64,000 nucleotides of DNA. Origin: Casuarina equisetifolia. Its lineage: Eukaryota > Streptophyta > Magnoliopsida > Fagales > Casuarinaceae. Shown piece after piece: positions 1-12,900 of this stretch (within the stretch, counting starts at the first letter, position 1; every line of letters starts with the position of its first letter). The stretch is from assembly GCA_028551475.1 (NCBI GenBank), contig CM052361.1, positions 16,185,274 to 16,249,273 of the forward strand, written 5' to 3'. The notes below the pieces were generated by a model, which saw only the letters and a program-made list of their open reading frames with translations, did no database searches and had not been told where the DNA came from. A program made the translations under genes and the position numbers.

Positions 1-1337
1 CTTCAAGTCTATCTACTACCTGCAACCTTTTTCTTGATTTTGTGGCCTTTTATCATGGAACTAAATTTTCTTATTATCTATTTGACCTGAAATGCTTCTT
101 GATTTGCTTAGAATATTGTGACTATGTTTGTTGAACTTCTCAAAAAATCTCCTGTTTTTTGAAAAATAAAAAGCACTTTGTTCAATAAATATTTAAGAAA
201 AAGGTTTCTTTTGGGGAAAAAAAAACAGACACTCAAAGAAAATTAAAGTAGAACATTTGCCAAAGAGCTGCAAATACTTTTGGAAAAACTCCTTTTTTCT
301 TTTTTTTAATAGAAAGATTTTGGTAACCTATATGCTTATTTTTTCACATGTGTGAACACAAAATTTGTTACTTCCTGAAAGAAAGAGTGGAAGTGACTGC
401 ATGGCAAGCTGGTGACCATCTTTTCTTAAACTTTTGTAATTTTTAATTGACTTTAATCAAGAAGAAACTCAGCCTCTACATCTGAAAAAATAAACTGTTG
501 TTGTATACTTAGTGCAAACAACCTTTTCTAAGTGGATATCATGCATAAAGTTTTTGAATATGGATGCTATCCAAACACTTCTCAATGTTCTGTTAGATCT
601 AAAACAGATTGAAAACAGTTTTCAAAATTGTCAGTTAATGTCTCCTGTAACTTTGCAATTTCTATTCTCTTACATAGCTTATGTTTGAGAAATTTATGGC
701 CTTAGGATTTTCTTTTTTCCTGTTTTAATTTTCAAGGGATGTTTAAATCTTTTATTTTAATGTTGATTGCAAGCTATACATTTAAATGGTGAAGTTGTTT
801 GGTAGTATATCGGAAGATCATAAACCAGTTGCCTTTTTAGTGTACTGTTAAGTTTGAAAATGGCAAGTCATGAGGTAAGAAATTCAGTGCATAATTCAGA
901 TGAAACGAGTCAGTTCTTGTATAGGAAGAGAACTAATAACATGAGAAAAGCGTACAGCTGATGTCAACTTATTAAGCTATTCGTCTTCCTTTGTACCTTT
1001 CTGTTTGCAAAAGAAGCTCCTTGGATCTCTAGTTTACTTGCTGTTCTGACAAGTGGACTTAGAAGAACCAAAGCTGCTGACATACAGAGCTGTCACTCTG
1101 GTGCTTGCATGTTTTACTTCATGAGTGAATCCTGATAGTTTGATTGTTTTTCTATTCTTTAATTTTTATTTTTTCTTGTTTCTTTATTATCATCACTATC
1201 GTATTCATATGGAGCTTCTTGACATGCCAGCACTGTTGCTATTTCTGATTTTACATCTTGGATTTGCAAACTTTATATTTTAGCCCTGGCAACATTTACA
1301 ACCCAACTGAATGTTAAGAAGTTGCATACTATTTCAG
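1..1337. other. 5' flank: intron sequence of PNP1
   Basis: AT-rich sequence with no recognisable exon. The first exon seen (1338) starts in the middle of the second RNase PH-like domain and is preceded by an ordinary acceptor (tactatttcag), so this stretch is read as the end of a long PNP1 intron. The earlier exons, encoding the transit peptide and first RNase PH domain, must lie beyond the window edge. Confidence 0.6.
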
Positions 1338-4300
1338 TACTCATTTCCACCTTCGTGTGTTGGAGAAGTTGGGCGAATTGGAGCACCTAGTAGAAGAGAA
1401 ATTGGTCATGGTATGCTTGCTGAGAGATCTCTTGAGCGAATCCTGCCTTCTGAAGATGAATTTCCTTACACCATACGTGTTGAAAGTACCATCACTGAAA
1501 GCAATGGCTCCTCAAGGTGGATGGTTTCTGAGTTGATCAGTAAAAACTAAAAAATGTGATTTCAGTATTTTCCTAAACTAAGCATTTTTCAACTTATGTC
1601 ATGAATATTTATTTAGAATACACTGTCTTCTTTCTTCGGACAACCATATATTGAGCCCTTCATCATGTTATCTAGACTTACAATGAGTTTAATTATGTAA
1701 TAGCATGGCATCTGTTTGTGGAGGTTGCTTGGCATTACAAGATGCTGGGGTTCCAGTTAGGTGCTCTGTTGCTGGGATAGCAATGGGTATGGTCCTGGAC
1801 ACAAAGGAGTTTGGGGGAGATGGGACCCCGCTTATTCTATCTGACATTACCGGATCTGAAGATGCTTCTGGAGATATGGATTTTAAGGTCATATATTCAA
1901 GAATACAAGTTTTACTTTTTAATTTGATTGTTCTTCAGTAGTTTTCAATGAGATATGAAAATGTGTATATTCTATGTGAAGTACTGAAATGATGTCATGT
2001 CAACAAGAAAATAACAAGCAAAGGTAAACAAATTGGTGGTTGCAGGTTGCTGGAAATGAGGAAGGAATAACTGCATTTCAGATGGACATAAAAGTGAGAT
2101 ATTATCTTCATTTTTCTAGTTTCCCTCTTTTTGCTGTTTGGTTAAAGTAACTGCCATTTATCTGTGAATACAGCAAGCTCTTCTGGGTCTAGCTGTCCAA
2201 TTCCTTTCCAGGATAGTCCATGTAAATCGAGAACATAAAAAAGAAAAGGAAAACAAAAAAATCATTCAATCCATCTCTGTTCTTCTGTAAATTAGTGAGT
2301 TTGATCATTAAATCTAGTAATCGCTGACCTTCTTTCATGGTAGGTGGGAGGAGTTACCATACCTATTATGAGAAAGGCACTGCTCCAAGCAAGTGATGGC
2401 CGAAAGCATATTCTTGGTATGCTTGCTAATATGCGTCACTAGATTAATGAAAATATTTTTTTGATCATCTGGAATTATTCTTGTTATTTACATGGTATGA
2501 TTAGTTCAATTTCTTTCCAAATGGCTCTTTAACATATTAATAGTGTGGAAGCCTAATCTCATCTGCATGGAGATACAGGATTATACACTTTCAGCAGAAG
2601 TTAAGCTTCTCTTTAGTTGTAGGCTATCCTTCTGGTGCCCTAGTTAGAAAGGAAAGATGAAAAACTGCTCATACAATACTACGCAAAATTTCTTGAGCAT
2701 CATATGTTTTCTTTAATTTGTTGGTTAGCAATCACTTATTATTATCATCATGCTTGGCTCACGGCAGATGGTAAAAGTACATGCCATGTTTTTTTTTCTC
2801 TTTTTTTCTTTTTTTCCCCCTCATGTGAGGAGAATTTCATGAAGAAAGCTGTATGCAAGTTCTAGGACAAGCTCTGAAAGTTAATATAGCAAGAAATTCC
2901 ATCAAAGCTCTGAAGGTTAAGAACAGGATATTCAATCTGTGTATTTGTAAAAAGCATCAATCAAACTAAAGTTTGTTTAGAACAGCAAACCCGAATATTT
3001 TACTAATTACTAGAAAATTCAATTTCAATCAAATAGAACTGTTGATTTGAAGTCCTAGTTTGTTTGAATATAAATTGAAGGTAATTTTGTCTTACATTCA
3101 GTGAGTTTTGGGGTTTCATTGTCGTTGCTACATGTATATGTAAACAACTCAAATACATGTTTGATGAAAGATAACATTTTAATAGAGTTTGCAAAGTTGC
3201 CATTGTGGGAATGTCTCTTATTTTCACATTTATTCAAGACAAACCTTTGATTGCTTACTACAGCAGTCTTCCTTGATCAAAATAATGGGTAGATAATTGA
3301 CAGAACTTTTTATATATCTTTAATTGTGACAACTCTCATCAATGATAGAACACAAAAAGGATTAGTCATGATTGTCTTGTGGCAACTGTCATGGTCTTGT
3401 TTTGTTTATTTCTTTTCCATTTCTATCTCGTCAATATATTTTCTTCTTTGGATGGTCTTGTTTTCTAGTTATCAATCCGATCTGTATAATCCTATTTCTT
3501 CCACTTCCCTAGGGTCTACAGAGCCATATATTTGCTAAAGTTATGATTAAGAGATTAAGTCTACATTGTCCTCCCATTTCCTATGTGAAATTAATTCTAT
3601 TTTCTTTTTCCCTCCATGTTTGACAATTCAGCTGAAATGTTGAAATGCTCACCTCCTCCCGGGAAAAGTCTTTCCAAGTATGCTCCATTAATTCACATTA
3701 TGAAGGTTTGTTTGCTACCCATAGAGCTTGCTATATATTGGGATAACCTGCAACTTATAATTTATGCCTTGGCATTTTGTTGTTGTTTATAGGTCAAACC
3801 TGAGAAGATAAATGCTATCATTGGTTCTGGCGGGAAGAAGGTGAAGAGTATAATTGAAGAAACTGGGGTAGAGGCAATTGACACTGAAGATGATGGAGTA
3901 GTAAGATAAGATGAGGACCTTCTTTTTATTTCATTCCCCAAACTTCTACAATGTCTCACACCTATGGCTTTCGCAGGTGAAAATTACTGCCAGGGATTTG
4001 TCAAGTTTAGAGAAGTCGAAAGCCATTATCAGCAATCTGACAATGGTTCCAGCTGTTGGCGATGTCTATAGGTATCTTCTTCTTTTTTTCTGGTTGATTT
4101 TATTCTTTATATAGTTAATACTTTGCCTAATTTTCTAGACTTTAATTATGAATTGAGAGATGCTTGACTTCTTTCCTCATTTTAGGAATCGTGAAATTAA
4201 GTCAATAGCTCCTTACGGAGTTTTTGTCGAGATAGTACCTGGACGAGAGGTATGTGTTTCATCCCAAATTGTTTAAAGCAAAAACCTTTCTCTGAGTTAA

Positions 4301-7300
4301 TCTTCATACATATCTTAGTGCTGACTAGTCTAATTGTTTGGTTTATGGGCTTAATTCATTTTAACTTCTTGTTTGCAGTTTGACAAAACATGACCTGAGT
4401 TTTTTACAAGTAACAAATTTATTTCCTAGGTTTGCATATTGACAAAGTTACTAGCTTCATTAGTTTCCCTTTAGAAAATAATATTCATTTTGACAAGTGG
4501 ACGAATAACCTGTAATCACCTATAGGATATATGTCATGTACATAATATAGCATCTCGTATTTGGAAGTATGAAGATATGAAGTAGAATAATGAATTGTGC
4601 TTTTATATTTATTTCAAACAGTGTAAAAAAAGGAATTAGTAAACGGGCTCTTTCTATAGGGCCAGTCTTGGAGACCCATGTTTGCTTATATATTCACTTC
4701 TCCTTTCATATGAGGAGTGGAGGTCTCTAAGGCATCATGTCTCTGCATGGGATGGAACATGGAGGCCCTGTGACGTTTCCTCTGGAAGTCAAGCATGTAT
4801 TAGAGGTGTTAAGGCACCATGAATCACCATTCTGAGGCTTTGTAGAACTCCACTAGTCGAATGACCCATTTTACAGTGTCATGACTTTTGTGAGTGGATG
4901 GTGGAGGCTCCGCGACTTTTATGAAGGTTATGCTTTTCTAAGGGATTGCAGAAGCACCTCCATCAGAGGTTGGGATCCTTTCTGACCCACTCAGAGATCA
5001 TGCCTCTACAAGTGGGTTGCTCCACATATAGGGCTCCACTTTCCCCTTTAACATTGAGTCAGCAAGGTGCCTCCAGCCCATTCATGGTGGTCATGCCTTT
5101 GCAAATGAGTTACGAAATTTGTCTAGACCTACAATCCTCTTTAGGCGAGGCTAATCATAATGCCTTTAATACCCCACGCAGAGGTTTGACTTCCATAACC
5201 CTTACTGAGTCTGTACCACCAAAGAGTTGAGGGCACGTTGACCCACTTTAGGTGATCATAAATCTGCACGACTCATCTTAGAGATGCAACCTTCAACAAT
5301 GTATCACGAAGGCTCAATGACCCTTCATGGATATTGTGCCTTTATGACCTTCGCAAAGGCATAAGCCTTGGTACTTAGAATTGGTGCAACCTTCATACAG
5401 GGTTTGCAGAATTGTAACATCCATGAATAACTTTCCCTTTATGATCTCTAACCGTCATGGAAAATATTTAACCATGGGAGAGGAGTTGGCCTTCTTTTTT
5501 CTTCTTAAATTCTCAATAGACTTTATGGCAAGTAATGTTTTTCTTGTAAAATCTGAGGTAGTGTTATGTATATGGGGTAGACTCTTATCAGAGATGACGT
5601 GATTAATTATCCGTGTATCAACATTAGTATTTTTTAGATGAAAGGTTGACAGAATTCATATTTGAATGTGAGAAAACATAGATAGTAAATTTATAATTTC
5701 TGAGTCCCCAGTAGCTTTTTGGAAAGGTTTCATGCTAATAAATTTGAACCCTTTTTTCATATAAATGACATATACAATAATTTTGGATTTCCGTTCTGTA
5801 GTTATATCCTGCTTAGTTAGTTCTTTCTCTCAAGTCTCAGAAAGTTTTCAAGCGATGCTAGAGTAATTTTAATTGTTCAATGTTTAAATGACAACGCCGA
5901 ACAGATGTTTTATCTTTTTTTCTTCAATCAACAAATCTTTCTTCTTTTTGCTATACCATATTTTTTGTACCATCTGCAGTACTCATTTAACATTTATGTT
6001 ATATAGGAGGAATAGGCATCAGAAGCATATATCTTTAAAAAAAATCTCAACTTCCAAATTTCTTGCAGGGACTATGCCATATTAGTGAATTGAGTCCAAA
6101 TCGGCTGGCGAAGGCTGAAGATGTAAGCACCTACACAGTTATTTGTTCAACTCATAAATAGATGTCACAGAGGCACTTATCTATATATGTATATTTCCTT
6201 TGCTGTTACAGGCTTTTAAAGTTGGAGACCGTGTTGATGTTAAGCTTGTTGAGGTATGTAATATACTTCAGTAGATACTCATCCCACAAGCCCACAAACC
6301 CCAAAACAAACAGCGCACACACACACACACACCCCCCCCCCCCCCTGCCCGGCGTTCTCTCTTTCCCTCCTCCCCTCCCCCTTGTGGCCATTGCCATTGC
6401 TGCCGCAATGGGGCCACTTGCCATGGAGCTGGATTTTCCATGGTTATGGCTGTCTTTCTCCTTTGCATGGCAAGTATCTTGGGAGATTGACCAGCCATGG
6501 TTGTAGGCTTTTTATTTTTGTTTACCTTTTTCTCTTTGGTAATTTCTTGTTTGATGTGGAAGTGCAGTGGGCAATTTCTGTCAAATAAATCGCATGTGGT
6601 ATTTTCGTCCTTATCAGTAAAGCATGTTAATAGATAAGATTATAAGATAATAAGAAGTACTGTGTAATTTAAAGAGACCAACTTTCACCTTTTGAAGTTT
6701 GGGATGTAGCAAGTAGCGTGACAAGATAGTTTATGTGCACAGATACTGATGTTTTTCTCCATATATGGATCTGAATTTTATAAGCTGTCTTAGAATGAAC
6801 CTCATGTTGCTTTTCCTTCTCGATCACACGGCATTTTTGCGTAGTGTTCTCAAAATCTCGTTCATTTCTACCATTAACTTCCCAACATTTATGTTTTGGA
6901 AACTTATTTCTTGACCGGGTAAACAAACTCAGAAAGTTGATTAAAAGGTTTCGCATAAAAATTTCAAATGATTGCTCTGAAATTGTATGACAAAGTTTAT
7001 CATGTTAAACATTAAAATATTGTATGGAAGAACTGAATTATGTGCTGATACTGATGATGATGAAATGTCAGATTGTTAGTTAGCAGTTACCAACTGTTGA
7101 ATATTTTTTTATCAACTTTTTTCTGCTTGATGGAGGTGTTTGGGTTCCTTAAATCCGTGATAAGATGATCCTTGATCTCCTATCTTTCTCTTGATTAAGT
7201 TGCTTTTATTTCGACTCCCTATTAGAAACTTGATAATCATAATGCGTGTTGCAGGTAAATGATAAGGGACAACTTCGCCTTAGCCGCAGAGCATTACTTC

Positions 7301-7602
7301 CTGATGCAGATCCTCAGAATCCTAATGCAAAGCAGCAAACAAAGGATGGTTTGCCTGAAAAGAATATTGAACAGCCCAAGGAAAAAACTACCTCCGGTAA
7401 ACTTTCAAGTTCTCCTAAAAGTACCGCATCAGAGGACGCTCAAATGCCACAAAAGAGGTTTGTCAGGAGATTGGTTAGCGGCACCAGACAGAGGTCTGAT
7501 ACTAACAAAGACACTTCAAAGAAGAGCAGTGGAAAAGTAGTTAGTAGTGTCTCCAACAAGGATGGAACTAGTTTAGTAAATGGGGAGGCTAAAATTGGGT
7601 AG
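1338..7602 (+). CDS. PNP1: Chloroplast polyribonucleotide nucleotidyltransferase (PNPase), 3' part
   Basis: Phosphorolytic 3'-5' exoribonuclease and poly(A) polymerase for RNA maturation and decay in the chloroplast. Eleven exons are visible: 1338-1516, 1704-1887, 2046-2093, 2344-2416, 3632-3705, 3793-3900, 3977-4071, 4186-4249, 6069-6122, 6212-6253 and 7255-7602. All have GT-AG junctions with matching phases and together give about 421 codons. In order they encode most of the second RNase PH core ([14 protein letters not shown], then [16 protein letters not shown], then [20 protein letters not shown]), a KH domain with the [10 protein letters not shown] loop, and an S1 RNA-binding domain (PYGVFVEI...GLCHISEL...[12 protein letters not shown]). 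A basic, Ser/Lys-rich tail ends in SLVNGEA before TAG. The tail and core agree with the plastid rather than the mitochondrial plant enzyme. Catalytic residues and the trimer interface cannot be fully checked because the N-terminal half is outside the window. Confidence 0.95.
4640..5385. repeat. Degenerate repetitive stretch in a PNP1 intron
   Basis: Within the 1.8 kb intron 4250-6068, base composition turns markedly more GC-rich and loosely repeated phrases recur. TGACCCA/T followed by a CAT/ATC-containing stretch occurs near 4861, 4981, 5240 and 5317. A GTGGAGGCTC-like phrase occurs near 4720, 4770 and 4903. It looks like a strongly diverged minisatellite or transposon remnant. No coding potential is recognised. 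Confidence 0.4.
6315..6345. repeat. (CA)n followed by poly-C tract in a PNP1 intron
   Basis: A CA dinucleotide run passes directly into 14 consecutive C residues, followed by a C-rich stretch to about 6380. It lies in the intron 6254-7254. Open frames crossing it are composition artefacts. Confidence 0.85.
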
Positions 7603-9879
7603 CAAGTGGTTATTGTCTTTCCTGGTGTTACAAGGTGTTTGTTTAGCACTATTGCCATGGTGTGACAGTGCAAGGCCCTCCGAGCTGCAACAATGGTATG
7701 AACTGGCTACTTCTATAATCACTGGCATAGAAATCTATTAAAGGTTCAAGACCAGCTAGATGTTATTTTTGGCCTCAAATAGCTTCTTGTTAATCACTGA
7801 TCTGGTTTGCTCAATTCAACAAGGAGTTGACAAACTCATTTATTGGTTCCATTTTGATAATGAAGTTCTAGTTGTTCACATGTCCATTGTCGATCTCTTT
7901 TTGGGTCAAGGCTCGAGTGATGGTGATGATACATTGATAGCTAATGTTTGGTTTTCTGTGCCATTCCATAAACAGCATACACCTAATCTACTTGATCAGA
8001 TTAAATATCAAAGCTTCCAAACCATAATGTTAATGTCTGATGGCTTTTGACTTCTAAAGCTTGCTCAAACTCATTAAAGCTTCTTCATTTTCCTCTTTTG
8101 TTTCCATGTCTTTTCTTTTCTTTTCTTTTCTTTTATTTTAGTATGAGAAGAAATTAGTACTTCATGTTCTTATTCTTGTTGCTGGTTCGGTGCTAATTGA
8201 TTTTGATTGTCCATGACCATAAGATTTTGTGGTCATTTTTTGCTTGTTAAGATTTCAATGGCATGTAAGTTAGCAGTCTTTTTGGGCATGTGTAACACAA
8301 TTGCCTAGTGCCTGTCTATATATATATCTATATGCTTGTTTTCTTTTAACGGTAGATGACCAAATCATGGCTGATTTTATATATCCAAATTTTCAAATAA
8401 TGGCCGATGGGCAACTCATGGCTGATTGTCTTTGACAGGAGAGTTCAGAACAACATATTTCCTGCACGGAGAATAAATCGTGAAGTACTCTTCTAATCGT
8501 CAAAATAGTACTCATGGCGGACGGAACGTTCTCAGTCCTGATTCTCGTCATCTCATTTTCAGAGGCAGAGTTATTGAAGCAGATTGAGTAAATCGGAACT
8601 TCCCATTTTTGATATTGGGTAAAGTGTATGCGTAGAATGCTTTTAAGTTATGGTGCTTCGCCACTGCTTCTACAACGATGCCTTTGAGGCATAAAGGGGA
8701 GAGGATACAGTAGTGCTTTTTTCTATGCAGTTTCTCTTTATGTTTGGTTGTATCTTTCCAAGAGCGAGGCAACTCCAACCTTTCTTTTTCAACGATGTTT
8801 ATTTTATGATCAGACGTTGCCAGTCTCACTTTGTGTTGCAAAGTCTTGAACTTGCATTGCTTTTCAAAAGGTCTCGGTAAAGTTCACTCCAGAGACTGAA
8901 GCAATCAGTAGAGTCGTGCGTCGGGCGGGTGTTGGCAGGAGATTAAGAGAGTATATCTATGGTAAAAATGCTAGAGAAAGAAATTTCCCACAACGCCCAC
9001 ATGAGGCTTAAGAACAAGGGTCAATTTATCATTAGGCCTATGAGCTTAAAGCTGTAGTCCTAGAAAAAGGAATCTTTTTCGTGCTTCGTTGTTTTGATAC
9101 AATTGATGTCAAACGTTAAATTTGGATTTGAGTGTTAGTGATGATGCTAAGAAATGGAGATATCAAACTTGAGAAATCTGAGTTCTAAAAGATGCAAATA
9201 TGCAAATAGAGATTATGGGCACCAACAAGAGTATGTGAATGATGCAGGACGAGCACGTTTTGACAACTTTGGCAATAGGGAGTGTCATATTGAGTTTACA
9301 ATATTGCCTTCGATATTGTGAAGGAGAATATTATAGAAGGTCTAATGGCAATCTCTTTAAACATGTACAAGAAACTCTTTACTTGTAGTAAGTTTATTTG
9401 TTAAATCAGAGCATGGTTACCATAAACTTTGGCAAAAAGTGTACAAAGGCTTGTTGTCACGGCCTGGTTCCATCCAAAAGCTAATTTTAATATATAGGGA
9501 AGTAGCTTCTTTACTTGTGACTAAATCATCTTATTTTCATTCTCAATATAGAAAAATTTGTAACATTTTTCCTAGTCAAATTCACCTCTTCTTTGATATT
9601 AGTGAAATTCATTGCCTTTATTAAGAGAATAACCATCTTATTTTATAATCTGACAGTCTCATTTACCTTTTCCTATTGAAATTCACATCTGTCTTCTTCC
9701 ATGTATTTTTATTTTATTGATATAATCTTGCTTGCCTTTTCAAAATAAAAGTGAGTTTGGCGACACTGCACTGATTTAATCTCAGCCAGCCTGCTTCGGT
9801 TCCTCCACCATGGTTCTCTGTTGATAAGAACCCACGTGTGAACAGCCCTAACTTGCACGCTCCAAGCCCTTCTCACTCC
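7603..9879. other. Spacer between PNP1 and RFC3
   Basis: Holds the PNP1 3' UTR (extent not determined), a TTTTC microsatellite near 8107-8133, and then AT-rich sequence without a recognisable gene on either strand. The RFC3 promoter is assumed to lie in the last few hundred bases. An imperfect E2F-like TTTGGCGA occurs at about 9756. Confidence 0.5.
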
Positions 9880-9888
9880 TTTCCCGCC
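9880..9888 (+). promoter_or_regulatory. E2F-type site upstream of RFC3
   Basis: TTTCCCGCC fits the plant E2F consensus WTTSSCSS exactly and lies 85 bp before the RFC3 ATG, in a pyrimidine-rich TATA-less region. Replication genes, RFC subunits included, are known E2F/DP targets at G1-S. That this copy is used here is inference from position and match. Confidence 0.6.
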
Positions 9889-9972
9889 ACTTTTGCCCTC
9901 TTCGTCTCCCTCTCCCTCCCTCTCTAACTATCACTACACAGTGTTGAAGGAGCTGAAGCTTTCAACGCAGAG

Positions 9973-12900
9973 ATGTTGTGGGTCGACAAGTACAGACCCA
10001 AAACCTTAGACCAGGTCATCGTCCACCAAGACATCGCCCAAAACCTCAAGAAACTGGTACCCTAATTCATTTTTCTTTTCTTCTTCGTGCTCCAGAAATT
10101 ACAGTTCCTGGGATTTTGGTGTTCTTATCTGTTTCTCGCAATTGCTTTTCCTCACACGCAGGTTACGGAGCAGGACTGCCCACATCTGCTCTTCTATGGT
10201 CCTCCGGGTTCCGGCAAGAAAACCCTCATCATGGCCCTCATTCGTCAGATGTTTGGGCCTAGCGCTGACAAGGTCACTTTATTTCTCTTTGTTATTTTAT
10301 CTTCTTCAATTTCGTTTGGTTATTGGGGAAATAAGGAACAGAAAAATATTGGACTTTTTTTTTTTCTTTTGGTTATTCTTATACATGAAAACGGAAAAAG
10401 TTTAGAAACAACCCTTTTTTCCCTTTGAAATTGTGTGGAGAAACTAGTACAGTATAATTTCTCAACTAATCGACCCTCTTATTCGAACAGAAAAATAATG
10501 CTTACACGAGTATACTTTCCCATGATAATTAAAGCGGCCTCAAGGGTAAATTTGATAGATTAATGTGTTGTTTGATCTTTCTTGGTTTTAGCAGTTATCC
10601 AATCCGAGGGCTATCTTTGGTTAACTTGGTAAATTATGGTGCATTGTTAAAATTCCTCTTCGTTTGGTCGCAGGTGAAGGTGGAGAATAAGACATGGAAA
10701 GTCGATGTAAGCTTTTCCTTCCTTGTTTTTTATCTGAATTTGATGAAATTATTTAAAAATTATACACAGCGGTAGGACATGCTGAAACATGAAAATTTTC
10801 ATTCCTTTAATATTGATTTTCCAGTATTTTTCAATATTTTGGTTTCAGGCTGGAAGTAGAACCCTTGATATAGAGCTTACCACATTGTCGAGCACCAACC
10901 ATGTGGAATTGAGTCCCAGTGATGCAGGGTTTCAGGACAGATATGTTGTTCAAGAAATAATTAAAGAAATAGCTAAAAATAGACCTATTGATACAAAAGG
11001 AAGAAAAGGATTTAAAGGTTAGTTCTGAAGGTTCTTTTCATGTTTTATTTTTATTTTTTTACTTCATTTCTTCATATGCCAATTAATGATAAATACAGCT
11101 GTCCTTCAAACCTAAGAGTTATTGTTGTCATCTTAAGAAATTCCTTTGGATTCACTCCTTTCAAGGTTAAAATCCTTGAACTTGTTGGCCTTAAGAGAAA
11201 GGATACACGCTGCATTTTAACTTTCATTAATTGATTAGACCTTATAAGCAGTACCAAAGGGTCCAGAACACGGGCCTCCAGAAGCATAAACGTTTATTTC
11301 TTCTGTGGAATCTTCTGATTGTTTCACAGCTAGATGGGCATCCTTTTCTTTTTTTTTTTTGTTTAGGGAGACAGGAAGGCGAGGATTTTTGGGAATTTTA
11401 GTGGGGGGAGGGGGAGGCTCAAACCCTGATCACTCGTGTGAAAATCCTCCCTCGTGCTGCCAAGCTACCTCCAATTGCATAAAAAGTATTTGGAAAAGAG
11501 GAAACTAATTTGTTTGATCATGGTTTCTCTTGCCGAGTATTTTTAATTTTTTGAATCACTTTCAGAAAGTAATAATCACACTGATATATATTGTTAACTT
11601 GGCTTAACCTTGGCTGATATTCTTAAGAAAACATTTATTAATTGTGTCTATGAATCCTACTTGTTTGTCTAGGCCTATCTAAATTTGGATGCCGTCAGTT
11701 TTCTTTTGCGATTCGTAACATTCTTTTATGAATAAATAATTTTGTTAGGAAAGCCATAGAAATCACCTCAAAATTTTCATGATAGGCAATGATTTTGTAG
11801 ATTCTCTTAATTCTTTTCTTTTCTTCAGAAGAAAGTTATAAGATGAAGTGAAAAGGCTAAAAGGAGAGTGTACCCCAACTACACAGGTATACCAATGGTC
11901 ATCTCAGGAACATAAAAAGATAAGACAAAAAGAAGAAGAAGAAGAAGAAAACGAACTATTGCCTGTTTATTCTCTTAATTTTATAAAATGCTTCTTCACC
12001 TTATGGTTACCTTTAGTAAACAATTTTTTTTTTTTTCAAATTTTCTGGGGCTATTGCTAGGAGGGAAGCTTTCTATTGCTCTCGTCCTTCACACTTCCTT
12101 TTCCCCTTGATTTTTGTTGAATGGCCCTGCAACAAACTACCTTGGTTAGATTGATAGTAGTGTTAAGATGTGCTGGTTCTAGTCTCATGACACTGTAACT
12201 TCCATCCATTGATGATACCTTCTATTGTGTGTTGCAGTACTGGTGCTCAATGAGGTAGACAAGCTTTCAAGAGAAGCGCAGCATTCTCTCCGAAGAACTA
12301 TGGAGAAATATAGTGCTTATTGTAGGCTCATACTGTGCTGCAACAGTTCTTCGAAGGTCACTGAAGCAATCCGATCCCGCTGCTTGATTGTGCGAATAAA
12401 TGCACCAGCAGAAGAAGAGGTTGGCAAAGATTCTTATTTCCCGTAATATTTCTCAAAGCAATAATTTTTCTGAATCAGTCCTATGAATTTGAACTGAATT
12501 AGTATTGCAGTAGTAATATAGTTGTGAAAATTTTGATAGCAAAGACATTCCTCATCTGATTTTGTAGAATCAGGTTGAGGAAATTTTTTGGAAAAATCTC
12601 TTTTGGCTCGGAGGTTGATAATGGCTCTCCCGTGGTAGTTGCCATCAAAGAATGTTTGGCTGCTACTCTTTGAATGGATAATCATATTTTCAAAGTTCTG
12701 AAGCTCACTAAACTCTGTCTATTTAACATAGTTATTACATATAAAGAACAATATGTTGTAGCAGAACTTAAGGGGAACCAGCACCTTTCTCCTATGTCTG
12801 TACTTAAGAATTTCAGGACACTGGGGAATTTAAGCTATTTCAGTGTTCGTTTGTTGTTTAGACATGACCATAATATGAATAGCTACTAATAGCTGAGACT

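Noticed and set aside
6206-6498. Overlapping frames of 72-114 codons on both strands around the CA/poly-C tract
   Set aside because: Low-complexity composition (Gly/Arg/Val-Cys or Pro/His runs) within a PNP1 intron; no domain.
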